Below are positions 32,204 to 43,587 of a stretch of DNA of 64,000 bases, in pieces (the stretch's first letter is position 1; each line of letters opens with the position of its first letter). The stretch spans positions 60,788,614 through 60,852,613 of the forward strand of contig NC_079217.1 in the NCBI RefSeq assembly GCF_029633865.1, read 5' to 3'. The notes beneath the pieces were generated by a model that was not told the origin of the DNA, did not search any database, and worked only from the letters and a program-made list of their open reading frames with translations. Both the position numbers and the translations under genes were made by a program. This DNA comes from Lampris incognitus. Its lineage: Eukaryota; Chordata; Actinopteri; Lampriformes; Lampridae.

Positions 32204-33885
32204 AGAGGACTAATCCTGATGGGTACCATCTGATAGGACTAATCCTGATGGGTAGCGTCTGATTGGACTAATCCCTATGGGTAGCGTCTGATAGGACTAA
32301 TCCTGATGGGTAGTGTCTGATAGGGCTAATCCTGATGGGTAGCGTCTGATAGGACTAATCCTGATGGGTAGCGTATGATAGGACTAATCCTGATGGGTAG
32401 CGTCTGATAGCACTAATCCTGATGGGTAGCATCTGATAGGACTAATCCTGATGGGTAGCGCCTGATAGGACTAATCCTGATGGGTAGCGCCTGATAGGAC
32501 TAATCTTGATGGGTAGCGTCTGATTGGACTAATGGGTAGTGTCTGATAGGACTAATCCTGATGGGTAGCGTCTGATAGGACTAATCCTGATGGGTTGCAT
32601 CTGATAGGACTAATCTTGATGGGTAGCGCTTGATAGGACTAATCCTTATGGGTAACGTCTGATAGGACTAATTCTGATGGGTACCATCTGATAGGACTAA
32701 TCCTGATGGGTACCATCTGATAGGACTAATCCTGATGGGTAGCGTCTGATTGGACTAATGGGTAGTGTCTGATAGGACTAATCCTGATGGGTAGCGCCTG
32801 ATAGGACTAATCCTGATGGGTAGTATCTGATAGGACTAATCCTGATGGGTATCATCTGATAGGACTAATCGTGATGGGTAGTATCTGATAGGGCTAATCC
32901 TGATGGGTAGCGTCTGATAGGACTAATCCTGATGGGTAGCGTCTGATAGGACTAATCCTGATGGGTAGCGTCTGATAGGACTAATCCTGATGGGTAGCAT
33001 CTGATAGGACTAATCCTGATGGGTAGCGCCTGATAGGACTAATCTTGATGGGTAGCGTCTGATTGGACTAATGGGTAGTGTCTGATAGGACTAATCCTGA
33101 TGGGTAGCATCTGATAGGACTAATCTTGATGGGTAGCGTCTGATTGGACCAATGGGTAGTGTCTGATAGGACTAATCCTGATGGGTAGCGCCTGATAGGA
33201 CTAATCCTGATGGGTAGTATCTGATAGGACTAATCCTGATGGGTATCATCTGATAGGACTAATCCTGATGGGTAGCGCCTGATAGGACTAATCCTTATGG
33301 GTAGCGTCTAATAGGACTAATCCTGATGGGTAGCGCCTGATAGGACTAATCTTGATGGGTAGCGTCTGATTGGACTAATGGGTAGTGTCTGATAGGACTA
33401 ATCCTGATGGGTAGCGTCTGATAGGACTAATCCTGATGGGTAGCATCTGATAGGACTAATCTTGATGGGTAGCGCTTGATAGGACTAATCCTTATGGGTA
33501 ACGTCTGATAGGACTAATCCTGATGGGTACCATCTGATAGGACTAATCCTGATGGGTACCATCTGATAGGACTAATCCTGATGGGTAGCGTCTGATTGGA
33601 CTAATGGGTAGCACCTGATAGGACTAATCCTGATGGGTATCATCTGATAGGACTAATCCTGATGGGTAGCGCCTGATAGGACTAATCCTGATGGGTATCA
33701 TCTGATAGGACTAATCCTGATGGGTATCATCTGATAGGACTAATCCTGATGGGTAGCGCCTGATAGGACTAATCCTGATGGGTATCATCTAATAGGACTA
33801 ATCCTGATGGGTATCATCTGATAGGACTAATCCTGGTGAGTAGCGTCTGATAGGCCTAATCCTGATGGGTAGAGTCTGATAGGAC
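32204..33885. repeat. 29-bp minisatellite, about 57 units
   Basis: The unit is CTGATAGGACTAATCCTGAT plus GGGTAGCGT, with GCGCC, CATC and GTATC variants and a shortened variant GATTGGACTAATGGGTAGTG. A block of about 240 bp near 32517-32760 recurs almost unchanged near 33360-33610. Confidence 0.95.
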
Positions 33886-34259
33886 TCTGGGAAAAGTTTT
33901 ACATCTTCACCAACAAGCAGATGAATGCAGAAGATGAAGGTGAGTAGCAGCCAGTTTAAAGACGTTTTTGTGGCTAAAAAACAGAAAAGGCAGAAGATCT
34001 TCACCAAGGGATAATATTAAAACTCGAGTTTATAATGATGTTGGAGGACAAATACAATCTCTCGTGTCTCTTTTGTGGCAATTATAGACCACTAAAAGCG
34101 ACTATTCCTCACAATTATGTAGATCCCAAACGCGGGCTCGTTAGCTGAGTGGTAGCCTCGCAGATAACACCTGAATTCGCCAAATCCTCCCTTCGAGTTG
34201 ATCAGCGGCACCCGAGTTTTGGCTGCACCACCGTGGCAGGGAAAGCCAACACCTGGAAA
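33886..34259. other. Spacer, no gene recognised
   Basis: Includes an isolated A-box-like TAGCTGAGTGG at 34142-34152 without a good B box. I do not call a tRNA gene. Confidence 0.4.
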
Positions 34260-34450
34260 TGATTAGGACTGATGACGGGACAAATGGTGTGTTCTCACCC
34301 ACTTTGAACACATCTGTCATTCCTACCGCATACCTCACCACTGTTACACTGCCCTCATACATATCCTGCACCACTCCTACATACTTCTCTGCCACTCCCG
34401 ACTTCCACATTCAATACCACACCTCTTCCCTCGGCACCCTGTCATATGAA
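34260..34450 (-). pseudogene. RTE-type LINE reverse transcriptase, middle fragment
   Basis: On the - strand SGVAEKYVGVVQDMYEG and VTVVRYAVGMTDVFKVG match RTE-clade RT. Just upstream in reading direction, YDRVPREE-type codons (34440-34415) continue the frame interrupted by the L2-like insertion. The sequence diverges from the RT after FKVG. Confidence 0.7.
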
Positions 34451-35284
34451 TCAGAATCAGAATCGGAACACTTTATTCATCCCCGAGGGGAAATTGGGTT
34501 CTATTACAGACACTCACGCTCTAATAACTAAAAACTAACAAGATAGAAGATAAGCAAATAGAAACAGAAACAAATAGAAATAAAGATAAAATAAGAACAA
34601 AATATATCAACAAGCATGGTGCACATAACACCCTAGCTATACTGCACTACCGCAGCACACAACAAGCAGCACAAACAAAACCCTACAGGGCCAGTCCAAT
34701 GACCATTAATTCAGAGTGCCTGACAGTCTGAGCCTGAGAGAGGAGTTGTAAAGTTTGATGGCCACAGGCAGGAATGACCCCCTGTGGCGCTCCGTGGTGC
34801 TTTTTGGCAGAATGAGTCTATTACTAAAAGTACTCCTGTGCCCAACCAGCACGTCATGGAGTGGGTGGAAGAAATTGTCCATGATGGCACGTAATTTCAA
34901 CAGCGTCCTCCTCCTCTCAGAAACCGCCGCCAGAGAATCCACTTCCACCCCCACAACGTCACCGGCCTTGCCGGTCAGTTTACTGAGCCTGTTTGTATCT
35001 GCTACCCTCAACCTGCTGCCCCAACACACAACAGCAAACTGGAGAGCACTGGCCACCACAGACTCGTACCACATCCTGAGCATTGTCTGGCAGATGTTGA
35101 AGGACCTCAGCCTCCTCAAAAAGTAGAGACGGCTCTGTCCCTTCTTGTAGAGGGCATCAGTGTTCTTAGCCCAGTCCAGTTTATTGTCTATATACACCCC
35201 CAGGTACTTGTAGTATTCCACAGTGTCCACACTGACCCCTTGGATGGAGACAGGGGTCACTGATTTCATTTCCCTATCTCTTTG
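34451..35284 (-). mobile_element. L2/Rex-like LINE, 5' truncated, inside the RTE element
   Basis: A 187-codon frame (35269-34706) has YYKYLGVYIDNKLDWAKNTD, LRRLRSFNICQTML, a WGSR segment and RLILPKSTTERHRGSFLPVA, the C-terminal RT region of L2-type LINEs. The 3' end has CACTTTATTCATCCCCGAGG and ends in GAATCAGAATCAG repeats. Only the last part of the polymerase survives, so it was dead on arrival. Confidence 0.82.
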
Positions 35285-36640
35285 CTTTCTCTAAATCCAC
35301 AAAGACACAATGTAACTTCTTTTGGGCCTTCTCTATACTTCTCCATCAACATTGTCAAAGCAAACATCACATCTGTGGTGCTCTTTCCTGGCATGAAACC
35401 ATACTGCTGCTGCCTAATCGCCACTCCTCCTTTTAACCTAGCTTCTATTACGCTTTCCCATACCTTCATGCTGTGGCCGATCAACTTTATACCCCTGTAG
35501 TTACTACAGTTCAGCACATCACCCTGATTCTTCAAAATCGGTACCAGTACATTTCTCCACTCCTCAGGCATCCTCTCACTTTCCAAGATTGTGTTAAACA
35601 ATCTAGTTAAAAACTCCACTGCCATCTCTCCTAAACATCTCCATGCCTCCACAGGTATGTCATCAGGACCAGCCGCCTTTCCACTCTTCATAGCTGCCCT
35701 CACTTCCTCCTTGCTAATTCACTGCACTTCTTGATTCGCTATCCCCACATCATCCAACCTTCTCTCTCTCTCTCATTTTCTTCATTCATCAACCCCTCAA
35801 AGTACTCCTTCCACCTTCTCAACATACTCTCCTTGCTTGTCAGCATATTTCCATCTCTATCCTTCATCGCCCTAACCTGCTGCACATCCTTCCCAGCTCG
35901 GTCCCTCTGTCTAGCCAATCGGTACAAGTCCTTTTCTCCTTCCTTGGTGTCCAACCTCTCATACAACTTGCCATAGGCCTTTTCCTTAGCCTTCACCACT
36001 TCTCTCTCCGCCTTACACCACATCTCCTTGTATTCCTGTCTACTTTCTATCCCAGTTCTTCCTCACCACCCTCTCCCTCCATATACTTTCCTTTACTTCC
36101 TCATCCCACCACCAAATCCCCTTGTATTCCTTCCTCTGTCCAGATGACACACCAAGTACCTTCCTAGCTGTCTCCCTCACTATTTCTGCAGTAGTTGCCA
36201 AGCCACCTGGCAACTCTTCACTACCACCCAGCACCTATCTTAACTCCTGCCTGAACTCCACACAACAGTCTTCCTTCTTCAACCTCCACTATTTGATCCT
36301 TGGCTCTGCCTTCACTCTCTTCCTCTTCTTGGTCTCCAAAGTTATCCTACAGCCCATCATCCGATGCTGCCTAGCTATGTTCTCCCCTGTCACCACCTTG
36401 CGGTCTCAATCTCTTTTAGATTGCAGCTCCTGCATAAGATATAGTCCAACTGTATGCACCTTTCTTTATTCTTATATGTCACCCTGTGTTCCTCCCTCTT
36501 CTTGAAATATGCATTCGCCACAGCCATTTCCATCCTTTTCGCAAAATCCACCACCATCTGTCTTTTCACATTCCTTTCCTTGACACCATACCTGCCCATC
36601 ACCTCCTCATCCCCTCTGCACATTCGCCGTGTCCTGCTTC
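35285..36640 (-). pseudogene. RTE-type LINE, endonuclease to RT (5' and 3' truncated)
   Basis: Pieces on the - strand from right to left: an APE-type endonuclease end with VTYKNKERCIQLDYILC (36540-36430), a linker rich in Lys and Glu with DTKEGEKDLYRLARQRD (near 35925), then RT with GKAAGPDDIPVEAW (about 35675), CSNYRGIKLIGHSMKVWE (35520-35440) and QQQYGFMPGKSTTDVMFAL. The frame then meets the L2-like insertion. Several frameshifts separate the pieces. It would encode the single RTE polyprotein. Confidence 0.82.
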
Positions 36641-36860
36641 AGAGTGGCAGTCGAGTCGGAGAGGCTGTCGGCTGCAGACTTGAGGGCAACCACCCGTTTA
36701 GCCAGAGCCTTGCTTTTGGCGTTATTAGTAGTAAGTTTAAGTTCTGTTCTGAGCTGCTCGACCAGGTCCCCAAGTTCAGCAGATTGTGCCTCCGCTTTGC
36801 TGAGTAGTTCAGTCCTCAGCTTGGCGATAGCTTGGAAGATAGCGTCCTATCCGGATCTCC
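36640..36860 (-). pseudogene. Coiled-coil fragment, possibly LINE ORF1
   Basis: The - strand is open with heptad-like LRTELLSKAEAQSAEL and LVEQLRTELKLTTNNAKSKA. This looks like the coiled coil of an L1-type ORF1, but no second domain is present and the identification is tentative. Confidence 0.3.
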
Positions 36861-37799
36861 GGTTAGGTTCAGCATTAGTATCTGGGCTAGCCCTGGAGTC
36901 AGCATGTGTGTCAGGCATTTATCGAGCATTTTTCTATATTCTTTGCTGGTGGAGAATCAAAATATCAGACCCAGTGCAGTCTTGGCTTCACTGTTGAGTG
37001 TTTTGGATAATCTTAACACTAAACAGCTGCTTTCCTATGAAATCAAAGTTCTAGTGGGGAGTTCAGTAAAAACATGTCCTCACATTGCACCGCTCAGACC
37101 GGAAATCTCCTTAGTACAACTTTTGTGTTTATCATTTCCAGCGATGTTTCAATGGGAAATCCTGTCTCTGAGAAAGTACTCATGAGATGATGGATCGAGT
37201 TAGCTGAATCTGGAAAGATATATGATGGCTTTGGCATGAATTTATTTCACTTTTGAATGTTTTTAGTTCACAGCTGCGCCGCACTCACGCTGACATTTGA
37301 CCCCGGGGCAGTAAACTGTTATCATGGGGACCCGGAAATGTAAAGAAAGGAATAATAATCGTTAAAGATAACACATATTATACAGTTCAAATGTGTGTCA
37401 TATTCTAAAAGAGTTCACACAACCAGGCGTCTTCCAGTGGCTTGTTGCGTTGGACGGCACTTGGCCCATCTCTGTCATGAGCGCCGTCTTGGGCTCGCTT
37501 TAATGAAATGCGTCCACTGGCCCTCCCTGCAGATGTTTCCCGGCAGTCCACTCAGCGAGTAGCCTTTTCCTGTGTGTGAATCTCAATCTGATTGGTTGGC
37601 TGAAAGACGGAACTGGGAAGCAAGCCCTAAGGCGTAAGGCCAGACCACTTCCTGTCAGTGGCACTTCCTGTGTGCTGAGGGCCGCCATGGACGCAGAGGG
37701 TGACTCCAGCTGTGTCAATGTTGGGTCAGTCAGAACTGTATACATGTGCGTGTGTTTTCTTGGTCAGCAAAGTGAGGACATTTTGTTCAGTTCTTACTT
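36861..37799. other. Intergenic, no gene recognised
   Basis: No coding signal that I can support. Confidence 0.45.
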
Positions 37800-37995
37800 C
37801 TTTAAGGGTCTATCTTAGGGTAAGGCCTTGGGTTTATGGTGAAGGTGAGCAGCAGGATCAGGTTAGGGCCAGGGTAAGGGTTGAGGCTAGGAATGTAGTT
37901 CTGATGTTTAAGGCTAGGGTTAAGGGCTATGGAAGGAATGTAGTAAAATAAGGGCCATCACGAGTACATCACAAGTGTGTGTGTGTGTGTGTGTT
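37800..37995. repeat. Diverged copy of the TTAGGG-containing repeat, with (GT)n and G run
   Basis: TAGGGTAAGG and GGGTTAAGGGCTATGGAAGG resemble 21500-21620. It ends in (GT)n at about 37976-37993, followed by a G run. Confidence 0.55.
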
Positions 37996-38689
37996 GGGGG
38001 GGGGGGGAGTCTGGAGATCTTGAACGTTAAAACAGATGTTGGAATAGATCACTTCGAAATGTGACTGATCGATGTTGGGAAACTGGACCACTGGGTCACT
38101 GCACATTCAGGTGGTCGCGTATGGAGGAAAGAGACCGAATAGAGGGCAGCGAGTGTAAGATTTAAGTAGTTTGCATAAAATAGCCTATCTAAAAAAATAA
38201 AATTAAAATAAAACAAACTGAGCTATGCAGTACTGTTTAAGGCTAGGTAGCCAGTTCCAGCTAGCTGCCTTCTGCTTGTGTATGTGTGTGTGTAAATGAC
38301 GGGTTATGGCTTGAGTTTGTATTAGCTATCAGCTGAAGACTCACACTGCGGGATGGTATACAGATGGGATAGGATGCACGTGTCTCACCCGCAGCCTCGG
38401 TATCTCAGGGGAAAGGTGCCTCACGCGCCAACCTCGGTGAAAAATGAACACCATCGGCCTCCCGATTTCTCATATGAGAAAGACCACGTCAGTTCTCCGA
38501 TCCATCCGTTCTTTCTCCAGTCCCATTTAAACCAGTTCAGACGTCGCACACAGGGCAGCCGTCCATCACCAGATAAACACGCAGGTCAGAGACTCGATTC
38601 CTGTAAATCCGCATGCCGTCGGACTCGCACGCAAGGACATGGCGAGAACATGCAAACGGTTTGAAAGAAGGTTGTTTCTGCCTCTTGCC
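37996..38689. other. Intergenic, no gene recognised
   Basis: Near 38420-38660 there are phrases resembling decayed SINE bodies, but I cannot assign them. Confidence 0.4.
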
Positions 38690-39168
38690 TATGTAGTCGG
38701 CCGACTACCCCGCTCTTCCGAGCTGCCCCGGTCTCTGCTCCGACCCCCCCCCCCCCGCCAATCCGGGGAGGGCTGCAGACTACCACATGTCTCCTCCGAC
38801 ACATGTGGAGTCACCGGCCGCTTCTTTTCACCTGACAGTGAGGAGTTTCATCCGTTTCCACTGTGGTGACCCCCTAATGGGAACAGCCGAAAGTAGTAGT
38901 AGTAATGAGGGGTTTCACCAGGGGGACGTAGCGCGTGGGAGGATCACGCTATTCCCCCCTCCCCCCCTGAACAAGCGCCCCAACCGACCAGAGGAGGCGC
39001 TAGTGCAGCGACCAGGACACATACCCACATCCGGCTTCCCACCCGCAGACAGGGCCAATTGTGTCTGTAGGGACGCCCGACCAAGCCGGAGGTAACACGG
39101 GGATTCGAACCGGTGACCCCACGTTGGTACGCAACGGAATAGACCCCTACGCCACCCGGACGCCCCCA
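38690..39168 (-). mobile_element. tRNA-derived SINE (10003 family) interrupted by an RTE tail
   Basis: Reverse copy ending with the reversed head GATTCGAACCGGTGACCCC near 39104. It is interrupted at 38851-38905. The SINE text either side is continuous apart from the duplicated target. Confidence 0.82.
38851..38905 (+). mobile_element. RTE LINE 3' tail insertion
   Basis: TGGTGACCCCCTAATGGGAA and CAGCCGAAAGTAGTAGTAG form the standard 3' end of the fish RTE element, also seen reversed at 50935-50975. It is flanked by TGAGGAGTTTCA (38839-38850) and TGAGGGGTTTCA (38906-38917). Confidence 0.85.
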
Positions 39169-39184
39169 AAGACGTGTTTTATTG

Positions 39185-40060
39185 AGAGAGTATAGCGGAC
39201 TTGACTGTGAGCGGTCGCGGGAAGTTCACGATGGCGTCCACCTTTGACGGGAGGGGGGACCGTCCCGTCTTTGGTGACTCGGTGTCCGAGGAGCTCGATG
39301 GTGGTCAGCCCGAACTGGCACTTGGCTGGACTGACGATCAGCCCGTGCTGGCTGAGCCGCTCGAAAGGAGTCCGGAGGTGGGACAGGTGTTCCGCTTTGG
39401 AGGTGCTGGCGACGAGGATGTCGCGTAGATGGACGCAAAACGAAAGGCGGGTCCCGTAGCACCGAATCCACGAGGCGCTGGAATGTCTGCGCGGCATCTT
39501 TAAGGCCGAGCGGCATGCGCAGGAACTCCAACAGTCCAAATGGGGTGAGCGCCGCCGTTGTGGGGACATCCGGCGGTTGTACGGGCACCTGATGGTATAC
39601 ACGGACGAGGTCCACTTTGGAAAAGATGACTTTTCCATCCAGGTGGGTGGAAAAATCCTGAATGCGTGGGACAGGGTAGCGATCCGGTTTCGTTGCAGGG
39701 GCGGATCTACGGGGTGGCAAGGGGTGGCAGCTGCCACCTCTGGGACACAGTCTTGCCACCCCATTTATAAATCAGATAATATGTTTTTAAAGTATATTTT
39801 ATGTACATGCATGGTGAAGGTCAATGAGACCCGCACCAAACTCATCTCGAACAGATTTAGAATCCCCCCTCCCCCTCACAGGCGCGGATCTACAGGGTGG
39901 CAAGGGGGGCAGCTGCCACCTCTGGGACACAGTCTTGCCACCCCTTTGCCACCCCAGGAAAAAAATCTCTAGATCCACCACTGTTTCGTTGTACTGTTGA
40001 GTCGTGTGGTAATCACCGCACGGACGCCACCTGATGAATGGGCCTGATGAATTTTCCTTT
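39185..40060 (-). pseudogene. Ty3/gypsy reverse transcriptase fragment interrupted by a MITE
   Basis: On the - strand WRPCGDYHTTQQYNET (about 40035-39985) is the RT entry. After the [17 protein letters not shown] (39690-39650), [20 protein letters not shown] (motif A) and [17 protein letters not shown] (39530-39470) follow. The catalytic YLDD box reads HLRD and lies in a shifted frame, then [12 protein letters not shown]. Polymerase remnant; no LTR found next to it. Confidence 0.8.
39696..39983. mobile_element. hAT-type MITE (288 bp) with internal duplication
   Basis: It begins CAGGGGCGGATCTACGG and ends TCTAGATCCACCACTG. TTTCGTTG is repeated exactly at 39688-39695 and 39984-39991. An internal segment from about 39881 repeats the left end (GCGGATCTACAGGGTGGCAA), so one copy may be nested in another. 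Confidence 0.9.
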
Positions 40061-40381
40061 AACTTGAACCCGTAACCTCGGACTGATGGGACTGTCTGTC
40101 CACATGAGTCAGTTGTGGCATCCATGAATTAATTAACCTGAATCGATCCATACAACACACAATACAGTTCAAACACAGTTCAGCCAGACACCGTCTGGCA
40201 ACACACTGTTCATTTATTTTACGACAATTTGAAATACTAAAGATGGCGGCACCAACTGCGTAAAACCATGCCACGTCACGCTGACAGCAAAACTGGCCAA
40301 TCAAAGCAACCGTCATCTGCATATCATAAAGAAAACCCGCCAGTCACGTGTTCAGGTTCGGTACAGCCGCAGTTGTGTTAT
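40061..40381. other. Intergenic, no gene recognised
   Basis: No feature seen; the LINE 3' untranslated end may extend into it. Confidence 0.4.
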
Positions 40382-40808
40382 TTACCACAGATCACGTTTT
40401 AGAAATTTGGACAAAGTTACTAATTCTGTTTTAAAGGCTGCTAAACAGGGATGCGTTTTGCAATATTTACATTTGTGTATGAAATATTTTGCCAAAATAA
40501 TCACATTATTCAACAAGGATTCTATATTTCTATCCTCCATAAACACTCCAAATTTGACACTTACTAGTAGAAATGGCGGTAAAGCACTAATGCTCGACTC
40601 CATCCATACATACAAATTATACCAAAACTTATAAGTAATGTTACAGTGGAAAAATACATGATCCGTTGTTTCTATGTCTGTCTTGCAGAGTTGGCAGAAA
40701 TTACAGACTACATTAAACTTTAATCTTAAATATCAATTATCTTGAAGTGAACCTCTTTGGCTTTGGGAGGAATAGGGAATGAAATGTATCTTTTTCTAAT
40801 TTTATGGG
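40382..40808 (-). pseudogene. LINE ORF2 C-terminal region
   Basis: On the - strand the part right after the gypsy insertion reads RKRYISFPIPPKAKEVHFKI, then a Cys/His motif CQLCKTDIETTDHVFFHC in a shifted frame (40695-40640), then a frame to 40382. This C2H2-like end is typical of L1/Tx1-type ORF2 and may bind nucleic acid. Confidence 0.7.
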
Positions 40809-41005
40809 TGTTTCGTGTTCTCATGAATGATGTAGGGTTATTAACCAACACGATGAAGATGCAATAAGACGACATACGTGTAGCTGGCATCCAGCACTAT
40901 CGCTTCGCCGGCCCTCACCCGGTAACCTGTATAGCTGAGTGTTCCTCAGTACGGTGTCTGCAGTGGCTCAATAAACATCAGCAATAACACAGTCACTGAT
41001 CTACA
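40809..41005 (-). repeat. 3' LTR of the nested gypsy element
   Basis: TG...CA ends. It differs from the other LTR by an 18-bp gap near 40846 and scattered changes, so the insertion is not recent. Confidence 0.85.
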
Positions 41006-41351
41006 CCCTCTTTCTTAGCTCGTGCTCATACCATAACAAAACCATGTTGTCAATTATCAATACTTGCTGAATAACATATATTGAACAAACCTTCAAATAA
41101 CATACATTAAATAACTGTTCAATAATCACAGAGTGAGAATTATCAAATGCAAAGAAAACAATTTGCCCTTAATGAATAATATGAAAATAGTTGTCTTAGC
41201 AAAGCATATAGTTATACTTTAACACAAAATGAGGTCATTTATATGTAAAGAAACCTGAAACGAAACCCAAAGACCTCAATGTCAGCTCTTAGCAAATCAG
41301 AGAATTAACTTAAATGACATAACCTTCAAAATTTTGAGCTGACAAATTGAC

Positions 41352-42731
41352 TCAATCTTTATACTTAGGATTTGGCTTGCTGACACGACCGTAGTGTGTG
41401 GTGTACAGACCTCCAGTTGTCTTAGCAGGTAGCACAGCTGTAGGTGTTTTCATATGTGACTGTTCAGTGTCCAGCGAGTTGTGTGACACTTTTGTCGGAG
41501 TGTGCTGGTTGTTAAGTTCATGTCCACTGTCCTGACATTCACTGTCGTCTGGGTAGTGCTGTGCTGGAGCAGGCTCGACAGCCGGCAGAATGTGGCGCCT
41601 ATTTCCCCTGTACAGCTTTCCTTCTGAGTGAATGAGATAGGATCTGGGCTCCTTGCAGATCTCCTTTACCATGCCTGTTCGATTGTAGCCTTGAGGGGTC
41701 TGCATTCTGATAACTTGTCCTTCCATCAATGGTTGAAGAGGTCGGCTTGTTCTGTCATAGTACAGCTTCTGTGTCAGTCTTTTGTTAAGAAGCTGAGCCT
41801 TTACCTCCAGTGGCTTGTACACCTCTGGTTCAAGCAGCTTTCTTGAGACTGCCAAAGTGGTGCGTGTTTGCCTTGACATCAGTCTTTGTGCAGGGGATCC
41901 AAGTTTTGTGTCACGTGGTACATTTCTGAGATTTAACATATTGAGAAAGACATCACTTCCATCTCTATGAGACTTTTCCATGAGCTGTTTTGCACCGCGA
42001 ACAGTCCTCTCAGCTAAACCATTAGATTGAGGATACTCTGGGCTGCTCGTGACATGAGTGAAGTCCCAATGTGCAGCAAAGTCCTTAAAGCGCTGACTTG
42101 TGAACTGTCTACCATTGTCAGTTATGAGTGTGCGTGGTGCCCCATGAACTGAGAAATGTCTTTTGAGTTTGGTGATAACTGTTGCCGATGTACCATCACG
42201 GAGCAGATCAATCTCATACCAGCCTGAATATGAGTCTACCAAAACTAGGTACAGCTGATTACGCCACTCAAAGATGTCTGTTGCTACAGTGGACCAGGGA
42301 AGATCTGGCACCGGGTGCAGCTGGAGTGGTTCTTTCTGCCGCTGTGGTTTTGTGCTGTTACACACCGAGCATGACCATATTTCTTTGTCGATGTCATCTG
42401 TCATTGTAAGCCAGAAAACAATCCCCCTTGCTCTCCTGAATTTTACCTTGTTGTGGCCCTGTTGTACAGATCTACAACATCCTTTAAAGTGATTCCATTT
42501 GTTACAGGCGTTGCACTGTTGACCAAAAGCTGGGCATTTGTCGCTCCTGGCCGCATGACTGCCTCCACAGTTGTTGCAGTTGTCAATGCTCTGTTTGACA
42601 TATTTTTCTGATTGATTGTCCACTTTGTCTCTATCATGCTTTTTTATTCTCGTGAATTTAGGTTGGACTGCATCAACATTTGCAGCATAACGCTGTTGTG
42701 AGGCTAGTGTCTTGCTGTGCTCTTCCGTCAT
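41352..42731 (-). CDS. Gypsy gag zinc-knuckle fused to integrase, 459-residue open frame
   Basis: An uninterrupted frame from ATG at 42731 to a stop at 41352. It begins with the end of gag and two Cys/His knuckles (CNNCGGSHAARSDKC and CNACNKWNHFKGC, residues about 52-88). It then passes directly into the integrase: WSCSVCNSTKPQRQKE (end of the HHCC zinc-binding domain), and core acidic residues in ATDIFEW, ITDNGRQF and NGLAERTV, spaced as in DD35E. The C-terminal part carries a chromatin-binding-like tail with GYNRTGMVKE. Integrase joins retroelement DNA to host DNA. The polymerase region between knuckle and integrase is absent, an internal deletion. Whether it is expressed is unknown. Confidence 0.82.
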   Translation of the reverse strand: MTEEHSKTLASQQRYAANVDAVQPKFTRIKKHDRDKVDNQSEKYVKQSIDNCNNCGGSHAARSDKCPAFGQQCNACNKWNHFKGCCRSVQQGHNKVKFRRARGIVFWLTMTDDIDKEIWSCSVCNSTKPQRQKEPLQLHPVPDLPWSTVATDIFEWRNQLYLVLVDSYSGWYEIDLLRDGTSATVITKLKRHFSVHGAPRTLITDNGRQFTSQRFKDFAAHWDFTHVTSSPEYPQSNGLAERTVRGAKQLMEKSHRDGSDVFLNMLNLRNVPRDTKLGSPAQRLMSRQTRTTLAVSRKLLEPEVYKPLEVKAQLLNKRLTQKLYYDRTSRPLQPLMEGQVIRMQTPQGYNRTGMVKEICKEPRSYLIHSEGKLYRGNRRHILPAVEPAPAQHYPDDSECQDSGHELNNQHTPTKVSHNSLDTEQSHMKTPTAVLPAKTTGGLYTTHYGRVSKPNPKYKD

Positions 42732-42958
42732 CTCGTGTATTTGACAGAGACTGCTCTGGCTAGCGTCAAGTCACTCTCACGCAATAGCACTTTCCTCAGA
42801 TTGTCATTATTTATGCCACAGACAAATCTGTCCCGAACGAGCTCTTCACATAGATCTCCAAAGTTACAGCTTTTAACTTTTATTCTCAAGTCACTGACAT
42901 ATGATTCGATGGACTCACCAGCCCTCTGATTGCGTATGTTGAACTTGTGTCTTTCCAT
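42728..42958 (-). pseudogene. Gypsy gag fragment
   Basis: NIRNQRAGESIESYVSDLRI and LCEELVRDRFVCGIN are gag capsid C-terminal phrases of gypsy elements. The frame is offset from the knuckle-integrase frame at about 42730, probably a single frameshift. Upstream gag sequence to about 43260 (including CKPAR-type and MADGF-like N-terminal codons) is broken. Confidence 0.72.
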
Positions 42959-43371
42959 TGTAATGTTGGACCGTGGGCTGCATATCTCACCAAAACTTTC
43001 TTGTCAGGCGTTCGGGATCCTCCTTGGATTCAGCGGGAACGAGGACTTGTCCTCCCTCGCCGGGTGCTCTCACTTGTGCTGCATACACCAAAGACCATTT
43101 GCGTCCTATTGGCCTCCGGTCCTGCTAAGTTGAGGAGGACGTATGCACGGCACGGGTGCGGGCTGGCTTGTCATATTCCTGTTCGAAGATCCGCCAGTTT
43201 TCACTGATGTCACCATCAAAGACGAGAGGGTGGGGCCGCCGAAACCCGTCCGCCATGTTGGCTGATTAGCTCCGCAGGCTAGGTGGCTCCGTTGTCCTCG
43301 CTAGAAAACATAAAAAGTATCGGCCGGAAAAATGTGCGGGAAAGCTCCAAAATCTTCCGCTTCTGACACCA

Positions 43372-43587
43372 CGTTTAGTGTTCTCATGAATGACGCAGGG
43401 TTAGTACTCATAACCTGGTTTATTACCCAACACGACGACGATGCAATAAGACGACATACGGGTAGCTGGCATCCAGCACTATCACCACGCGGGCCCCCAC
43501 CCGGTAACCTGTATAACTAATTGTTCCACAGTACGGTGTCTGCAGTGGCTCAATAAACATCAGCAATAACACAGTGACTGGTCTACA
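43372..43587 (-). repeat. 5' LTR of the nested gypsy element
   Basis: Partner of 40809-41005. Its outer end abuts the duplicated ATGGG. Confidence 0.85.

Larger units (their letters stand above)
40809..43587 (-). mobile_element. Ty3/gypsy element with LTRs, internally deleted
   Basis: LTRs at 40809-41005 (3', 197 bp) and 43372-43587 (5', 216 bp) share TGTTCTCATGAATGA, ATGCAATAAGACGACATACG and GTACGGTGTCTGCAGTGGC. ATGGG is duplicated exactly at 40804-40808 and 43588-43592. The interior holds gag and integrase; protease, RT and RNase H are missing. Confidence 0.9.

Noticed and set aside
34142..34210. tRNA gene suggested by A-box TAGCTGAGTGG
   Set aside because: The B-box candidate CCTTCGAGTTG is poor and stems do not pair.
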